From assembly GCF_021390545.1 (NCBI RefSeq), contig NZ_JAJUWR010000016.1:1-64000 (forward strand): 64,000 nucleotides of DNA, written 5' to 3'. The notes below the pieces were generated by a model. The model was not told the origin of the DNA and did no database searches. It saw nothing but the letters and a program-made list of their open reading frames with translations. This DNA comes from Algoriphagus sp. AGSA1 (GTDB lineage Bacteria > Bacteroidota > Bacteroidia > Cytophagales > Cyclobacteriaceae). Position numbers and translations under genes: made by a program. Shown piece by piece: positions 23,741 through 31,604 of this stretch (its first letter is position 1; each line of letters begins with the position of its first letter).

Positions 23741-25138
23741 ATGTCTTCGACAAAATTTGATGTGATCGTGGTGGGAAGCGGACCGGGTGGCTATGTGGCT
23801 GCTATCCGTGCTTCTCAGCTCGGCCTAAAAACTGCCGTGGTAGAAGCTGCGGAATTGGGAGGTATTTGCCTTAACTGGGGGTGTATCCCCACCAAAGCTC
23901 TACTGAAGAGTGCTCAGGTATTTGAGTACATCAATCATGCTGCTGACTATGGCATTACAGTAAAAGACGCCAATGCTGATTTTACGGGTATTGTCAAAAG
24001 AAGCCGAGGTGTCGCGGACGGAATGAGCAAGGGGGTTACCTTCCTTATGAAGAAAAATAAGATTGAAGTGATCAAAGGGTGGGGAAAAATCCAACCTGGA
24101 AAGAAAGTAGAAGTGACCGATAGTGAAGACAAGAAAACAGTCTATTCTGCGGATAATATTATTATAGCTACCGGAGCCAGATCCAGAGAGCTTCCTTCCA
24201 TGAAAATCGACAAAAAGAAGATTATCGGTTACCGTGAAGCAATGACCTTGGACAAAATGCCTAAGAAAATGGTGGTCGTAGGTTCGGGGGCTATCGGTAT
24301 TGAATTTGCCTATTTCTATGCGACCATGGGCACAGAGGTGACTATTGTAGAGTTTTTGGATAGAATCGTGCCTGTAGAAGATGCTGAAGTTTCCAAGACA
24401 TTGGAGAAGATCTATAAGAAAGCCGGTATGACCATCATGACTTCTTCAGAGGTGACGGCGGTAGATACCAAAGGCACGGGCTGCAAAGTCACTGTGAAAA
24501 CTGCTAAAGGTGATGAGACGTTGGAATGTGATGTTGTGCTTTCTGCCGCAGGAGTTGTTTCAAACCTTGAGAATATTGGACTGGAAGATGTAGGGATTTT
24601 GGTGGATAAAGGCAAAATCAAAGTTGACGAGTATTACAAAACAAATATGCCTGGCTACTATGCCATAGGCGATGTGATTCCTGGGCCGGCTTTGGCCCAT
24701 GTGGCTTCTGCTGAGGGGATTATCTGTGTGGAAAAGATCGCAGGTCAGAATCCTGAGCCTTTGGATTACGGCAATATTCCAGGCTGTACTTATTGCTCTC
24801 CTGAAATTGCATCTGTAGGTATGACGGAAGCTAAAGCCAAGGAAGCTGGATACGAGTTGAGAGTCGGTAAGTTTCCATTCTCCGCCTCAGGCAAAGCATC
24901 TGCCGCTGGCGCAAAGGATGGGTTTGTGAAATTGGTGTTTGACAAAAAATATGGTGAATTACTCGGAGCGCATATGATAGGATACAACGTGACTGAGATG
25001 ATCGCGGAGGTTGTGGCTGTACGTAAATTGGAAACCACCGGTCATGAACTGATCAAAACCGTGCATCCTCACCCTACTATGTCAGAGGCTATTATGGAGG
25101 CAGCTGCCGCGGCTTATGACGAGGTGATTCACCTTTGA
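23741..25138 (+). CDS. lpdA: Dihydrolipoyl dehydrogenase (E3)
   Basis: A 465-residue FAD disulfide oxidoreductase that reoxidises dihydrolipoamide in 2-oxoacid dehydrogenase complexes. FAD motif VVGSGPGGYVAAIRA (about 10-24), redox disulfide GGICLNWGCIPTK, NAD-binding GSGAIGIEFAYFY (about 180), the second FAD contact YAIGDVIPGPALAHVAS and the C-terminal dimer-site base HPHPTMSEA. All key residues are present. It is transcribed alone, followed by an ECF sigma factor gene. Confidence 0.96.
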   Translation: MSSTKFDVIVVGSGPGGYVAAIRASQLGLKTAVVEAAELGGICLNWGCIPTKALLKSAQVFEYINHAADYGITVKDANADFTGIVKRSRGVADGMSKGVTFLMKKNKIEVIKGWGKIQPGKKVEVTDSEDKKTVYSADNIIIATGARSRELPSMKIDKKKIIGYREAMTLDKMPKKMVVVGSGAIGIEFAYFYATMGTEVTIVEFLDRIVPVEDAEVSKTLEKIYKKAGMTIMTSSEVTAVDTKGTGCKVTVKTAKGDETLECDVVLSAAGVVSNLENIGLEDVGILVDKGKIKVDEYYKTNMPGYYAIGDVIPGPALAHVASAEGIICVEKIAGQNPEPLDYGNIPGCTYCSPEIASVGMTEAKAKEAGYELRVGKFPFSASGKASAAGAKDGFVKLVFDKKYGELLGAHMIGYNVTEMIAEVVAVRKLETTGHELIKTVHPHPTMSEAIMEAAAAAYDEVIHL

Positions 25139-25231
25139 TCAAAATAATTTGAAAAAAAAAGGCACAAGGCTTATAAGTAATAGGTCTTGTGTTTTACATT
25201 TAGGGAAGAAATTTTTCAATACACCTAATTT

Positions 25232-25765
25232 TTGCAAGAAGAACAACTCATCGCCGGACTACGGGCAAAGGACAGAAAGACCACGGAGTATTTGTATGAC
25301 AAATACTCTAGGGCTCTTTATGCGGTGATCTCAAGGATTATTTTTGATAAAGACATAGCGGAGGAGATTTTTCACGATTCCTTTGTGAAAATCATCAGAA
25401 AAATAGATCATTACGATGAGTCGAAAGGGCGTTTGTACACTTGGATGGCCAATATTTGTCGGAATTCAGCCATTGATAAGCTACGCTCTAAAGAAATCTC
25501 CCAATCGGGTAAGACCAACACGATAGATGATTTCGTATATGGGATGGAAAGCCAATCCGGTACACAGGAGCAGATAGACGGGATCGGAGTGAGGGAGTTG
25601 ATGATCGATCTCAATGATGACCAAAAGTTTATAGTAGAGTATATTTACTTCAAGGGATATACACATTCGGAGATTTCGGAGGAATTCGAAATACCTCTAG
25701 GCACCGTCAAGTCTAGGGTGAGAGCGGCAATACAAGTGTTGAAAAAAAATGTAGCAAGAATCTAG
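25232..25765 (+). CDS. RNA polymerase ECF sigma factor
   Basis: A 177-residue sigma-70 family ECF factor. Region 2 has AEEIFHDSFVKI and GRLYTWMANICRNSAIDKLR; region 4 has FIVEYIYFKGYTHSEISEEF and IPLGTVKSRVRAAIQVLKK, a clear helix-turn-helix. The start is a TTG at 25232. The stop overlaps the GTG start of the next gene (TAGTG), so it is translationally coupled to its anti-sigma factor. Confidence 0.93.
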   Translation: MQEEQLIAGLRAKDRKTTEYLYDKYSRALYAVISRIIFDKDIAEEIFHDSFVKIIRKIDHYDESKGRLYTWMANICRNSAIDKLRSKEISQSGKTNTIDDFVYGMESQSGTQEQIDGIGVRELMIDLNDDQKFIVEYIYFKGYTHSEISEEFEIPLGTVKSRVRAAIQVLKKNVARI

Positions 25766-26589
25766 TGGATATTCAATCTTACATATCGTCAGGTAAACTG
25801 GAACTTTTCCTTTTGGGAGAGTTGACGGAGCATGAGCGTGAGGAAGTGTTGAGCCTGGCCAAGACATATCCCGAGATTCAGAAAGAACTGGATGAATTGG
25901 AGGATACTATGTTTGCCATTGATAATATGTCAGGTCAAGCCCCTTCTCAGGATGTAAAGGATAAGATTTTTAATACCTTAGAAAGTGATTTTGTACTAAA
26001 GGCGGCACAGGGACCTACTGCTGTGCCAGAAGGGGCTAAAGTAGTGCCGATCAGTAGCCCATGGAAACCTTTTGCGATAGCTGCTTCTATAGCCGCCATA
26101 GTAGCTTCAGGGGCTGCATTTTATTATGCGGGTAAGTATCAGGAGAAAAACGAGCAGTTTACCGCATTGCTTCAGGATCAAAGTGTAATGGCGGATAATC
26201 TGAATCAAGTGAAGCAGGAGTACGATCAAAAAGATTCCCAATTAGACAGAATGGTCGCAGGGGACTTCAAGCGTGTGGAGATGAGAGGAGAAGGTTTCGA
26301 AATGCAGAAAGACGCTAAAGTGGATGTCTTCTGGGATCAAAATGCGCAAGAAGTCTTTGTGGCAGTGAATAACTTGAATGACCTTAGCGATGAGTATGAT
26401 TACCAGCTTTGGGCTATCGGAGACGACGGTCCCGTAGGTATAGGTCTTGTGAATTCAGACGAAAAGCTGACTTTGCAGCAAATGGAAGCAGTGGTTCAAG
26501 CAGGTGCATTTGCAATCACTATAGAGCCAAAAGGCGGATCCGAAGCGCCTACACTCGAAAAACTGGTGGTGTTGGGAGAAGTGGCATAA
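25765..26589 (+). CDS. Anti-sigma factor (RskA-like)
   Basis: A 274-residue membrane anti-sigma factor. The N-terminal zinc-finger-like/anti-sigma region (about 1-60, with ELFLLGELTEHEREEVLSLA) lacks the HxxxCxxC zinc motif. One membrane segment lies near 95-115 (PFAIAASIAAIVASGAAFYY), followed by a coiled stretch and the C-terminal RskA domain (about 170-274, with FWDQNAQEVFVAVNNL and YQLWAI). It binds the co-encoded sigma factor until a signal releases it. GTG start overlapping the sigma stop. Confidence 0.9.
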   Translation: MDIQSYISSGKLELFLLGELTEHEREEVLSLAKTYPEIQKELDELEDTMFAIDNMSGQAPSQDVKDKIFNTLESDFVLKAAQGPTAVPEGAKVVPISSPWKPFAIAASIAAIVASGAAFYYAGKYQEKNEQFTALLQDQSVMADNLNQVKQEYDQKDSQLDRMVAGDFKRVEMRGEGFEMQKDAKVDVFWDQNAQEVFVAVNNLNDLSDEYDYQLWAIGDDGPVGIGLVNSDEKLTLQQMEAVVQAGAFAITIEPKGGSEAPTLEKLVVLGEVA

Positions 26590-26619
26590 GAATTTGAACT
26601 TTGAATAAGTTGATAGTTG

Positions 26620-26646
26620 CCTGTTCCAAAAGGAGCAGGTTTTTTT
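26620..26646 (+). terminator. Terminator of the sigma/anti-sigma operon
   Basis: CCTGTTCC-AAAA-GGAGCAGG followed by seven T, about 30 bp after the anti-sigma stop. Confidence 0.88.
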
Positions 26647-26670
26647 CATTATCGGGAATTACAAGAATCT

Positions 26671-26865
26671 TTAACCCGCATGCATCAGCAAATCTACTAC
26701 GGCTTCAAACTGCTTCAAAATCAGTCGCTAGGATTCACTTTTCGCTCTCACCGTAGCGGTGCTACGACTTGATCTCCAAAGTGTCTGATTTTCTTGCAGT
26801 TTGGAGCCTTCCCGAAAAAGATCGAGACAGGCTGTTACGAATCCTAATGCATAGGCCGGGTTTAA
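26671..26865. repeat. 195-bp palindromic element with terminal inverted repeats
   Basis: The ends are TTAACCCG-C-ATGCAT (26671-26685) and ATGCAT-AGGC-CGGGTTTAA (847-865). Inside, 26701-26724 and 26785-26808 are 24-nt arms that pair with about four mismatches (GGCTTCAAACTG against CAGTTTGGAGCC). The centre is a perfect hairpin CGTAGC-GGT-GCTACG (26752-26766). No coding frame is seen. The element lies between the anti-sigma terminator and the truncated DUF2721 copy. It looks like a MITE-like or REP-like element. Confidence 0.65.
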
Positions 26866-26882
26866 TCTATTAGCTTCCGCCT

Positions 26883-27020
26883 ATGGAACTTCAGTTATCG
26901 ACGCCTGCCTTACTTTTTTCGGCAATTACCCTGCTGATGCTAGCTTACACAAATCGATTTCTGCCACTTGCCAACATGGTAATGGAGTACAGCAAAAATG
27001 CTTTGTCATTATTTCCCTAA
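26883..27020 (+). pseudogene. Truncated duplicate of the DUF2721 gene (N-terminal 31 codons plus tail)
   Basis: The ATG at 26883 encodes MELQLSTPALLFSAITLLML and then AYTNRFLPLANM, nearly identical to the first 31 residues of the intact DUF2721 protein at 29097. After residue 31 it turns into an unrelated tail and stops at codon 46. At the DNA level the two copies differ mainly at third positions, so this is an older duplication or a diverged copy. It starts 18 bp after the palindromic element and is followed by the exported-peptide cassette. Confidence 0.85.
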
Positions 27021-27077
27021 AGGTTTTATAGGCAGATGGTATTTGTTTAACATAGACTAAACTGAAGGAGCTCAGAT

Positions 27078-27117
27078 AAACGCAAATAAAAATTTTGCGT
27101 TTTTTTTTTTTTTTTTT
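27078..27117 (+). terminator. Terminator with an 18-T tail
   Basis: AAACGCAAA/TTTGCGTTT, a 9-bp stem, runs into an uninterrupted stretch of 18 T (27100-27117). It is about 85 bp upstream of the peptide gene. The homopolymer is the longest in the window and is prone to length change by slippage. Confidence 0.65.
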
Positions 27118-27200
27118 AGTTTAAACTATTCGTTTCCGGAAAACCGAATTGGTTTAAAGCTTTGCCAGCATATTGCGATGAGCTATTAAAATTATTACTT

Positions 27201-27446
27201 ATGAAAAACCGAATAATTTATCTACTAGCAATTGGGATAGTTATGTTCTCAGGTATGATGTTGCCTCTTTCAACAGATGCCTCGTGCACAATAAGTCCAT
27301 CACAATCACAAAATAATGGTTTTTGTAACTTGAACATAGAGGAAAATGAGGATGGTACTGCTACACTAGATATGGCATGTGAAAAACTACTTGATGAGGA
27401 GAATGGGGCATTAGGCAAATGTGTGCTACCACCAGGAGAAGCATAA
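27201..27446 (+). CDS. Small exported Cys-rich peptide
   Basis: An 81-residue protein with an N-terminal signal (MKNRIIYLLAIGIVMFSGMM, about 1-28), then a short acidic mature part with four Cys (DASC, GFC, MAC, GKC) that could form two disulfides. The ATG at 27201 is preferred over an in-frame TTG 13 codons upstream because it begins directly with the basic signal-peptide start. I do not recognise the family. Its size, export and partners recall the small NVEALA-type peptides encoded beside propeller lipoproteins in Bacteroidota, but the NVEALA motif is absent. A strong terminator separates it from the next gene. Confidence 0.7.
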   Translation: MKNRIIYLLAIGIVMFSGMMLPLSTDASCTISPSQSQNNGFCNLNIEENEDGTATLDMACEKLLDEENGALGKCVLPPGEA

Positions 27447-27461
27447 CTTTTATAAGTTTTC

Positions 27462-27488
27462 AGGGCCAAGTTTAATTGGCCCTTTTTT
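27462..27488 (+). terminator. Terminator between the peptide gene and the DUF4221 gene
   Basis: AGGGCCAA-GTTTAA-TTGGCCCT, a perfect 8-bp stem followed by T5. It ends 17 bp before the next start codon, with no room for another promoter after it. Partial read-through would give a high peptide to lipoprotein ratio. Confidence 0.88.
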
Positions 27489-27504
27489 AAATCTCTAACC
27501 AAGA

Positions 27505-28614
27505 ATGAAGAAATATTTATTTATACTATTAATTGTAGCTTTCTCATGTAATTCTGAGCAGGAAAATTTCGAAGTGCAAATTGAGCTTGAGGAATATTAT
27601 ATCTTTGAGTTGGATTCTCTAACTCGTCGAGATTCTAAACACGTAGGTTTTGTCCCATCTCTCAACTCTATTTATCTTTTTAACGATAATACGTATACTC
27701 TTTATTTCTACAATTTGGCGACAAAGGAGAACTGGAAAAGAATTCCGTTTGCCAAAGAAGGTCCGGAAGGCTTAGGAAGAGTAGATTTGTTTAAAGTGTA
27801 TAGTTTGGACAGTATTTTCTCAGTGAATGAGATACTTGGGCAGATAACTAGAATTAGCGACGAAGGAAAAAAAATTGAGAAGATTAGAATCTTGGATATG
27901 GATAATGGAGATCCAGCCATACAATCGGGAATAAGCTTTTTTGAATTTCATAAATCTAAACTTTTTACTCTGGCAAGGCAGACACCCAACGTCTTGCCAT
28001 TAAGGAATAAAATTTTGCTAGAATATGATTTTGATACTAAGAAGAAGTCTTATGAGATAGAATGGCCCATTGAATACATAGAGGATTGGATGATGGCAAC
28101 TAAGCCATCTAGTGCTGTTATGAAAGATGATAAAGTATATTTATCTTTGCCCTACAACGAACACATTTTAATTTATGACCTTATTAATGGCAACTTAGAA
28201 AAAAAATATGCCGGATCTTCAAAAATAAAAAAGTACGTTCCTTACTCCGGAGGTGGAGATATGCAAAGTAGGATAAGACATGTCCTTGAAGGAGCCAGAT
28301 ACGGAAAACTAGTTTACGAGCCTACTGCAAGGGTCTATCTTCGGGAAGCCTCAGTGGGATTGAGTATTCCTATAGATGCAAATCCATTGCTCGCTACCTC
28401 GGAATCTGGTAGCTTTCTGTCCAATAACAACGATAATATCTATGTTCTTACAATTGTATTGGACGAGTCTCTGAATAAGATAGGGGAAGTACCTCATCAA
28501 AAATTGTATCAAGATGCTTTTTGTGCCGATAGTGCTCTATTTAGACGAGTTGTCATATATGAAAAAGAGAATGAAGATATTCTAGTTTTTGGTAAGTACA
28601 AGGTGAAGTATTGA
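27505..28614 (+). CDS. DUF4221-like lipoprotein (beta-propeller type)
   Basis: A 369-residue lipoprotein (lipobox AFSC, Cys15). Strand-rich repeated units such as LNSIYLFNDNTYTLYFYNL, DSIFSVNEILGQITRIS and KVYLSLPYNEHILIYDLING fit a beta-propeller. It looks like a DUF4221 family member and a distant relative of the protein at 21390. The stop overlaps the next start (TGATG), so it is coupled to the CxxC lipoprotein. The sequence is visibly AT-richer than the flanking sigma and phosphodiesterase genes. The function of the family is not known. Confidence 0.65.
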   Translation: MKKYLFILLIVAFSCNSEQENFEVQIELEEYYIFELDSLTRRDSKHVGFVPSLNSIYLFNDNTYTLYFYNLATKENWKRIPFAKEGPEGLGRVDLFKVYSLDSIFSVNEILGQITRISDEGKKIEKIRILDMDNGDPAIQSGISFFEFHKSKLFTLARQTPNVLPLRNKILLEYDFDTKKKSYEIEWPIEYIEDWMMATKPSSAVMKDDKVYLSLPYNEHILIYDLINGNLEKKYAGSSKIKKYVPYSGGGDMQSRIRHVLEGARYGKLVYEPTARVYLREASVGLSIPIDANPLLATSESGSFLSNNNDNIYVLTIVLDESLNKIGEVPHQKLYQDAFCADSALFRRVVIYEKENEDILVFGKYKVKY

Positions 28615-29048
28615 TGGGTAAATGTAGCAATTTCATTACATTAATTTTGTATGCTTTAGTTTCATGTGCTGAACAACAGGATGAATTGGCTAGATCTCTT
28701 TTTAATAAGAATCCGGATATTGGGTTTTTGATGGTTATTCCAAATGCAGGATGTACGGAATGCATCACGACAGTGGAAGAGTTTGTTAATGAAAATAAGA
28801 AGGAAATGAAGCAAGGAATAATAGTTTTTACTGGGAAAATATCCAGAAAGAATATTGGGAGGCTGGGATTTACACTTGACGAGAGCAATATTTATCTGGA
28901 TACTTCTTCGTACTTTTTAAGAGAAAATTTTTTGACTGTCTATCCTTTAATCATCTATAAGAATGGTTCTGATTTGAGGATTAAAGAAATTTCTCCTAAT
29001 AATCCGGGCGCATTGGATTCTTTGAAATATGTTTTAAAGACAAATTAA
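28614..29048 (+). CDS. Small thioredoxin-like lipoprotein with a CxxC motif
   Basis: A 144-residue lipoprotein (lipobox LVSC, Cys18). A beta strand GFLMVIPNAGC leads into CTEC (about 47-50) and a helix TTVEEFVNENKKEM, then IIVFTG. This is the start of a thioredoxin-like fold with an active-site CxxC; the later YPLIIYKNGS fits the cis-Pro strand. The ATG at 28614 overlaps the DUF4221 stop. The CxxC could act on the four-Cys peptide encoded two genes upstream; that link is inference. Confidence 0.65.
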   Translation: MGKCSNFITLILYALVSCAEQQDELARSLFNKNPDIGFLMVIPNAGCTECITTVEEFVNENKKEMKQGIIVFTGKISRKNIGRLGFTLDESNIYLDTSSYFLRENFLTVYPLIIYKNGSDLRIKEISPNNPGALDSLKYVLKTN

Positions 29049-29096
29049 AGTTCATGCGACTTTCAAGGACAATGTTGATTGTTGATATTTACCTAT

Positions 29097-29555
29097 ATGG
29101 AACTCCAACTCTCTACACCGGCATTGCTTTTTTCAGCCATCACATTGCTAATGCTGGCCTATACCAACCGCTTTCTGGCTATTGCCAATCTAATCCGTGG
29201 TTTACACAAGAAGTTTATAGAAGCGCCTGATGAAGGTATTATCGTAGAGCAAATCCACAATCTTCGCAGAAGACTTACGCTCATCAAAAACATGCAGCTC
29301 TTTGGAGTTTTTAGCTTTTTATTATGTGTCATTTGTATGTATTTGCTTTTCCGCGGGGTTACTGCAGCAGCTAATTGGGTTTTTGTGGGGAGTATGTTGT
29401 CTTTGCTGATTTCATTGGCGCTTTCACTTATAGAAATCCAGATATCCACCAAAGCATTGAACTTGGAACTGGCAGACATGGAGCAAATATTCAGAAAGAG
29501 AAGCAGTGGCCTTGATTTTATATTTAGAAAAGATTCGAAAAAAAATGAAGAATAA
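29097..29555 (+). CDS. DUF2721 family membrane protein
   Basis: A 152-residue membrane protein of the DUF2721 type: helix 1 LLFSAITLLMLAYTNRF (about 10-26), a charged loop with LRRRLTLIKNMQLFG, and helices 2 and 3 (about 67-85 and 92-112). The ATG at 29097 (MELQLSTPA) is chosen over a TTG six codons upstream because the truncated copy at 26883 starts with the same residues. The last codons overlap the phosphodiesterase start by 11 bp. Function unknown. Confidence 0.82.
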   Translation: MELQLSTPALLFSAITLLMLAYTNRFLAIANLIRGLHKKFIEAPDEGIIVEQIHNLRRRLTLIKNMQLFGVFSFLLCVICMYLLFRGVTAAANWVFVGSMLSLLISLALSLIEIQISTKALNLELADMEQIFRKRSSGLDFIFRKDSKKNEE

Positions 29556-30504
29556 ATTTTTATGGGTTCCATTTCTGCTTTTAATATGTGGTTCATGTAG
29601 CCAGAAACAGGTAGAGCAACAGGTAATTCATGGAGTTGAACCTACAATACAAGTTTCCGGGAATCATATCCAGGTAAACAGTGTAGAAGAAGCACGTGAT
29701 TTCTATACTTGGACTTCGGACCGTATTCCGATGGTGTCTGCACACCGGGGAGGTCCTTATCCCGGATTTCCCGAGAATGCTATCGAGACCTTTGCCAATG
29801 TGTTGAAATACACTCCGACGATTATCGAATTGGATGTGGCTATGACCAAAGATGGGGTTTTGATTCTGATGCACGATGATAAATTGGATAGAACAACTAC
29901 AGGAAGCGGGTTGGTCAGTGAGACATCCTATGGAGAGATACAAGAGCTTTTCCTTAAGGACGAGGAGGGGGGTATTACTGACTTTAAAGTACCGACTTTT
30001 GAAGATGCTTTGATTTGGTCAAAAGGGAAAACACTTTTGACGGTGGATATCAAGAAGTCAGTTCCATACGAGAAAATCGTGGAAGCTGTCCGGGAAACGC
30101 AATCAGAGGCTCATGCGGCACTTATTACCTATTCCTTTGCCGCAGCCAAAAAACTACATGACATGGCTCCGGAACTGATGCTTTCTGTGACCATCCGAAA
30201 TTTGGAGGAAATGGGACGTTTGGAACAATCCGGTATCCCATGGGACAGAGTGATTGCGTTTACCGGAGTGGCTGAGCGTCCGCAGGAATTTAACAAAGCT
30301 CTCCACGATAAAGGTGTTTTTGCCATATTGGGCGTATTAGGTAACCTGGATCAAAGTGCAGTGACAAGAGGAGATGAGCTTTATGCCAGTTTCGTACAAA
30401 AAGGTACTGATATCCTGGCAACTGATAGACCGATAGAGGCTGCTGCTGCGATCAAGACTTTAGTCCCCTCAAATAGCTCTAAATCCAAGTATTTTAACCA
30501 ATGA
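29545..30504 (+). CDS. Glycerophosphodiester phosphodiesterase family lipoprotein
   Basis: A 319-residue lipoprotein (lipobox CGSC, Cys15) of the GDPD family, cleaving glycerophosphodiesters to glycerol 3-phosphate and an alcohol. Catalytic and metal residues: His-Arg in [19 protein letters not shown], Glu-Asp in [11 protein letters not shown], His in [13 protein letters not shown]. The ATG at 29545 gives a clean lipoprotein signal and overlaps the DUF2721 stop. Its own stop overlaps the threonine aldolase ATG, so the three genes are coupled. Confidence 0.92.
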   Translation: MKNKFLWVPFLLLICGSCSQKQVEQQVIHGVEPTIQVSGNHIQVNSVEEARDFYTWTSDRIPMVSAHRGGPYPGFPENAIETFANVLKYTPTIIELDVAMTKDGVLILMHDDKLDRTTTGSGLVSETSYGEIQELFLKDEEGGITDFKVPTFEDALIWSKGKTLLTVDIKKSVPYEKIVEAVRETQSEAHAALITYSFAAAKKLHDMAPELMLSVTIRNLEEMGRLEQSGIPWDRVIAFTGVAERPQEFNKALHDKGVFAILGVLGNLDQSAVTRGDELYASFVQKGTDILATDRPIEAAAAIKTLVPSNSSKSKYFNQ

Positions 30505-31514
30505 TTATCGATTTAAGAAGCGATACGGTCACCAGGCCCACGCCTGGGATGAAGGAAGCGATGTTTTCTGCTCCTGTTGGGGATGATGTCTTTGGGGAAG
30601 ACCCTACAGTGAATGCGTTGGAGGAAAAAGCAGCTAAGCTCTTTGGTATGGAGGCGGCTCTCTTTTGTCCTTCGGGTACGATGACTAATCAGATTGCCAT
30701 CCGTCTTCACACCCGAATCCAATCAGAGGTGATTTGCCATAAAAATTCCCATGTTTACCTCTATGAAGGAGGGGGGATCATGTCCAATTCCTTGGCCTCC
30801 GTCAAGTTATTAGATGGGAATCTGGGTAAGATTTCGGCGGAACAAGTCAAAGCAGCAATCAATCCGGATGATGTGCATGCCCCGCTGACTACGCTGGTCT
30901 CTCTGGAAAACACGATGAATAAAGGCGGGGGGAGTATTTATACCCTCGATGAAGTCAAGCCGATCCGTGAGATCTGTGTTGAAAACGGGCTGAAACTACA
31001 TTTGGATGGTGCAAGACTTTTTAATGCATTGGTAGTGTCAGGTGAAAGTCCGGCCGACTGGGGGCGTCAGTTTGATACGATTTCTATATGCCTGAGCAAA
31101 GGCCTGGGGTGTCCGGTGGGTTCTTTGCTTTTGGGGACAAAATCAGCTATCAAGCAGGCGCAAAAAGTACGAAAAGTCTGGGGCGGGGGAATGAGGCAGG
31201 CAGGTTTCTTGGCTGCGGCAGGGATATATGCCTTGGATAATCATGTGACCCGATTGTCAGAGGATCACGCAAGAGCTAGTGCATTAGGGGAGATGTTAGT
31301 GAAGTTGTCATTTGTTTCTGAAGTTTTTCCTGTTGCCACCAACATTGTGATTGCAAGACTGGAAGGTGTTTTACCGGAGGAGTTTTTGAAAAAACTTGCT
31401 GAAAAGGATATCAAAGCTGTGAAATTTGGCGCCGACTTAGTGAGATTTGTGACGCATCTGGATTTTAGGGATGAGGAGTTGGAGGAGTTTCGTAAGCGAA
31501 TTTTAAGCTTATAG
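30501..31514 (+). CDS. ltaE: Low-specificity L-threonine aldolase
   Basis: A 337-residue fold-type I PLP enzyme that cleaves L-threonine or allo-threonine to glycine and acetaldehyde. The start [20 protein letters not shown] is diagnostic; also [23 protein letters not shown] and the PLP Lys in [16 protein letters not shown]. The ATG overlaps the stop of the upstream phosphodiesterase gene by 4 bp. A terminator follows. Confidence 0.94.
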   Translation: MIIDLRSDTVTRPTPGMKEAMFSAPVGDDVFGEDPTVNALEEKAAKLFGMEAALFCPSGTMTNQIAIRLHTRIQSEVICHKNSHVYLYEGGGIMSNSLASVKLLDGNLGKISAEQVKAAINPDDVHAPLTTLVSLENTMNKGGGSIYTLDEVKPIREICVENGLKLHLDGARLFNALVVSGESPADWGRQFDTISICLSKGLGCPVGSLLLGTKSAIKQAQKVRKVWGGGMRQAGFLAAAGIYALDNHVTRLSEDHARASALGEMLVKLSFVSEVFPVATNIVIARLEGVLPEEFLKKLAEKDIKAVKFGADLVRFVTHLDFRDEELEEFRKRILSL

Positions 31515-31542
31515 TTTTCAGACAGCTTTTGTCAATAATATT

Positions 31543-31566
31543 AGGCCTGCGAAGGCCTTTTTTCTT
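31543..31566 (+). terminator. Terminator after ltaE
   Basis: AGGCCT-GCGA-AGGCCT, a GNRA-type tetraloop stem, followed by a T run. The run is just before the rarA start region. Confidence 0.82.
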
Positions 31567-31604
31567 TTCTCCCTATCTTGCCTCTTGAATCTAGATTCTT
31601 CAAA

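Noticed and set aside
27162..27200. Upstream TTG start for the Cys-rich peptide
   Set aside because: It would add 13 residues before a complete signal peptide; ATG at 27201 is the natural start.
28553..28888. Minus-strand frames opposite the lipoprotein genes in 27505-29048
   Set aside because: They are antisense shadows of AT-rich genes with no domains and no ribosome-binding context.
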